A stretch of 10,351 bases of DNA, taken from Hyphochytrium catenoides. Lineage: Eukaryota; Sar; Hyphochytriomycetes; Hyphochytriales; Hyphochytriaceae. The stretch covers positions 5,138 through 15,488 of the forward strand of contig FLMG01002294.1 of the NCBI GenBank assembly GCA_900088475.1, read 5' to 3'. The notes beneath the pieces are model-generated. The model searched no databases and had not been told where the DNA came from. It worked only from the letters and a program-made list of their open reading frames with translations. Positions 9,228 to 10,351 of this stretch are shown here, piece after piece. The translations under genes were made by a program, and so were the position numbers. The stretch's first letter is position 1. The number at the start of each line of letters is the position of its first letter.

Positions 9228-10112
9228 TCAGCAATCCTTTGCGTTCTTGCTCTTGATCCACTCTTCCAGGTCCAGAGCCCAACCTAGCACTTCTGCGGAC
9301 TTCATCAACAGCCTGCAAGGTAGTAAAAAGGTGAGACGCTGTGACACATCTCTCTCTGTCTCTCCATTCTACTTTTCTCTCTCCTTCTCTCTCCCATCTC
9401 TATTTCAAGCCCCTCTGGCTCTTACCTATATTTCCATGATTCCCCCTCTACTCTCTCTCTCTTCGCTCTCTCTCTCTCTCTCTCTTCGCTCTCCCTCTTT
9501 CTCTCTCTCTTCTCCCACCCCAACCCCCTCTCTTCCTTGCCCTTTACCACTCTTCTCTCTCTCTCTTTCTTCTGTGGCTTAAAGCGTGCCTCTTTCGATC
9601 CCATTGAACTCACAAGTCTCTGACTTTTGGGTCAGACTCTAGCTGTGCCGCCTTCGCCATCATCTCTCCTCCTTCTGAGAAGCATCTGCAGGCCTCAAAG
9701 TATCTTCCTTCCTTCCGCGCTCGAGCCCCGTCCTCTACTAAGGCGAAGGACTCGCCAACAGAGATTTCTTCTTTATATTGAGAGAGACGATTGCGGAGCT
9801 CCCCGAACTTCCCCTGCAAATTTCCTGAAGAGCTCTGCTGCGGATGCTCGTCCTTTCCTCTCTGATGGGCGCTAGATCCTACCGATCTGCCACCTTCACC
9901 TGCCCTCTCTGCCATTGAAAGCAAGCGATTGAACTCGGTTTCTCCTACTACCTATCTCCCTCTCCCTCGCTCTCTCTTTCTCTTGCTTTCTCTCTCTCCT
10001 TTCTCGCTCTCCGTAGTTGCTGGCTTGGTGTCTCAAGAATGAACCTGAGATCTCTTTCCCTTCCTTTCTTTGAAAGGACAAGCTGTAGCGATGGCGTTGT
10101 GGGTCGTGTGCA
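9228..10112 (-). CDS. 3' end of a protein with C-terminal MIT-like domain (5' part outside window)
   Basis: Exons (minus): 10112-10045, 9951-9614, 9312-9228, ending in TGA. Splice sites are CTGCAG acceptor, GTTCAT donor, GATAG acceptor, GTGAGT donor and CTTGCAG acceptor; phases close (0, then 2). The visible part is 162 residues plus a split first codon. After a polar Ser/Gly/Gln-rich linker comes a helical segment (from ALVEDGARARKEGRYFEACR to ALDLEEWIKSKNAKDC) with the MIT pattern: Ala/Gly-rich first helix with G-x-Y-x-x-A, an acidic second helix reaching ESDPKVRDLL, and a third with KSAE...LEEW. MIT domains bind ESCRT-III tails in AAA ATPases, kinases, proteases and spartin-like proteins. 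The catalytic part, if any, lies upstream of the window, so no protein name can be given. A TPR-like hairpin is the main alternative. The 10113-10351 stretch is read as upstream intron. Confidence 0.75.
9340..9575. repeat. CT-rich tract, intron of the MIT-domain gene
   Basis: Imperfect CT repeat on the plus strand filling most of the intron 9313-9613; GA-rich in the gene sense. A short normal pyrimidine-rich acceptor (CACCTTTTTACTACCTTGCAG) still precedes the exon, showing the repeat itself is not serving as the acceptor tract. Confidence 0.85.
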
Positions 10113-10139
10113 CTGCAGATAGATGACAAGAAAAACCCT

Positions 10140-10281
10140 CTCAGTATCTTGCTCTCTGTCCTCTTCCTCTCAGTCTCTCTCTCTCTCTCTCTCTCTCTTT
10201 CGCTCGCTCGCTCTCGCTCTGTCCACTCTGTGCCAGCACAAGCAAAACGTCTCAGTATCTTGCTCTCTATCCTCTTCCTCT
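10140..10281. repeat. 31-base direct repeat, copies 111 bases apart
   Basis: CTCAGTATCTTGCTCTCT begins copies at 10140-10170 and 10251-10281, with one mismatch (G versus A). The spacer contains a CT run and a CGCT run. It lies in what is read as intron of the MIT-domain gene and suggests a segmental tandem duplication. Confidence 0.88.
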
Positions 10282-10351
10282 CTGTCTCTCTGTCTCTCTC
10301 TCCTCTCTGTCTCTCTCTCCTCTCTGTCTCTCTCTCTCTGTCTCTCTCTCT
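10279..10351. repeat. CT/GTCT minisatellite at right edge
   Basis: Repeated units of CTCTGTCTCTCTCTC, about 17-19 bases each, running to the end of the window. Confidence 0.88.

Noticed and set aside
1-10351. CRISPR array, tRNA, rRNA, transposon or retroelement
   Set aside because: The repeats are dinucleotide microsatellites without regular unique spacers; no tRNA-like folds, terminal inverted repeats, or transposase or reverse transcriptase motifs were seen.

Overview
The window reads as nuclear DNA of an intron-rich eukaryote, most likely a unicellular alga or other protist. Conserved coding sequence is split into short exons (31 to 361 bases) by GT-AG introns, and the space between is filled with (GA)n/(CT)n purine-pyrimidine microsatellite. 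There are no bacterial-type operons, ribosome-binding sites, RNA genes, CRISPR arrays or transposase genes. The exact lineage cannot be read from the sequence.

Every gene I can support lies on the minus strand, so the order of transcription is from high to low coordinates. (1) 10112-9228: the 3' end of a gene for a protein with a C-terminal MIT-like three-helix domain; its 5' part is outside the window. (2) 8819-7422: a tentative, unrecognised multi-exon gene with a charged helical C-terminus. (3) 7336-5972: a second tentative, unrecognised gene whose exons run into GA microsatellite. (4) 5564-2057: a complete 12-exon TIM50 gene (mitochondrial TIM23 presequence-translocase receptor), 316 residues, with presequence, membrane anchor and FCP/SCP-type phosphatase fold. 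All splice phases close and there is an in-frame stop upstream of the ATG. (5) 1370-248: the first three exons of an EDRF1-family gene, which continues past the left edge.

Many long open frames here are produced by the GA/CT repeats, which read as Arg-Glu or Ser-Leu runs, and are not genes. The longest plus-strand frame (4638-5480) lies entirely over TIM50 exons 2-4 and introns 2-4. The solid results are TIM50, EDRF1 and the MIT-domain 3' end; the 5.97-8.82 kb interval is coding-like but its exon structure is provisional. The genes share no obvious pathway. I see no new defence, mobile or regulatory system. The most unusual features are the density and switching polarity of the purine-pyrimidine tracts, and a TIM50 with a nearly intact phosphatase active site.
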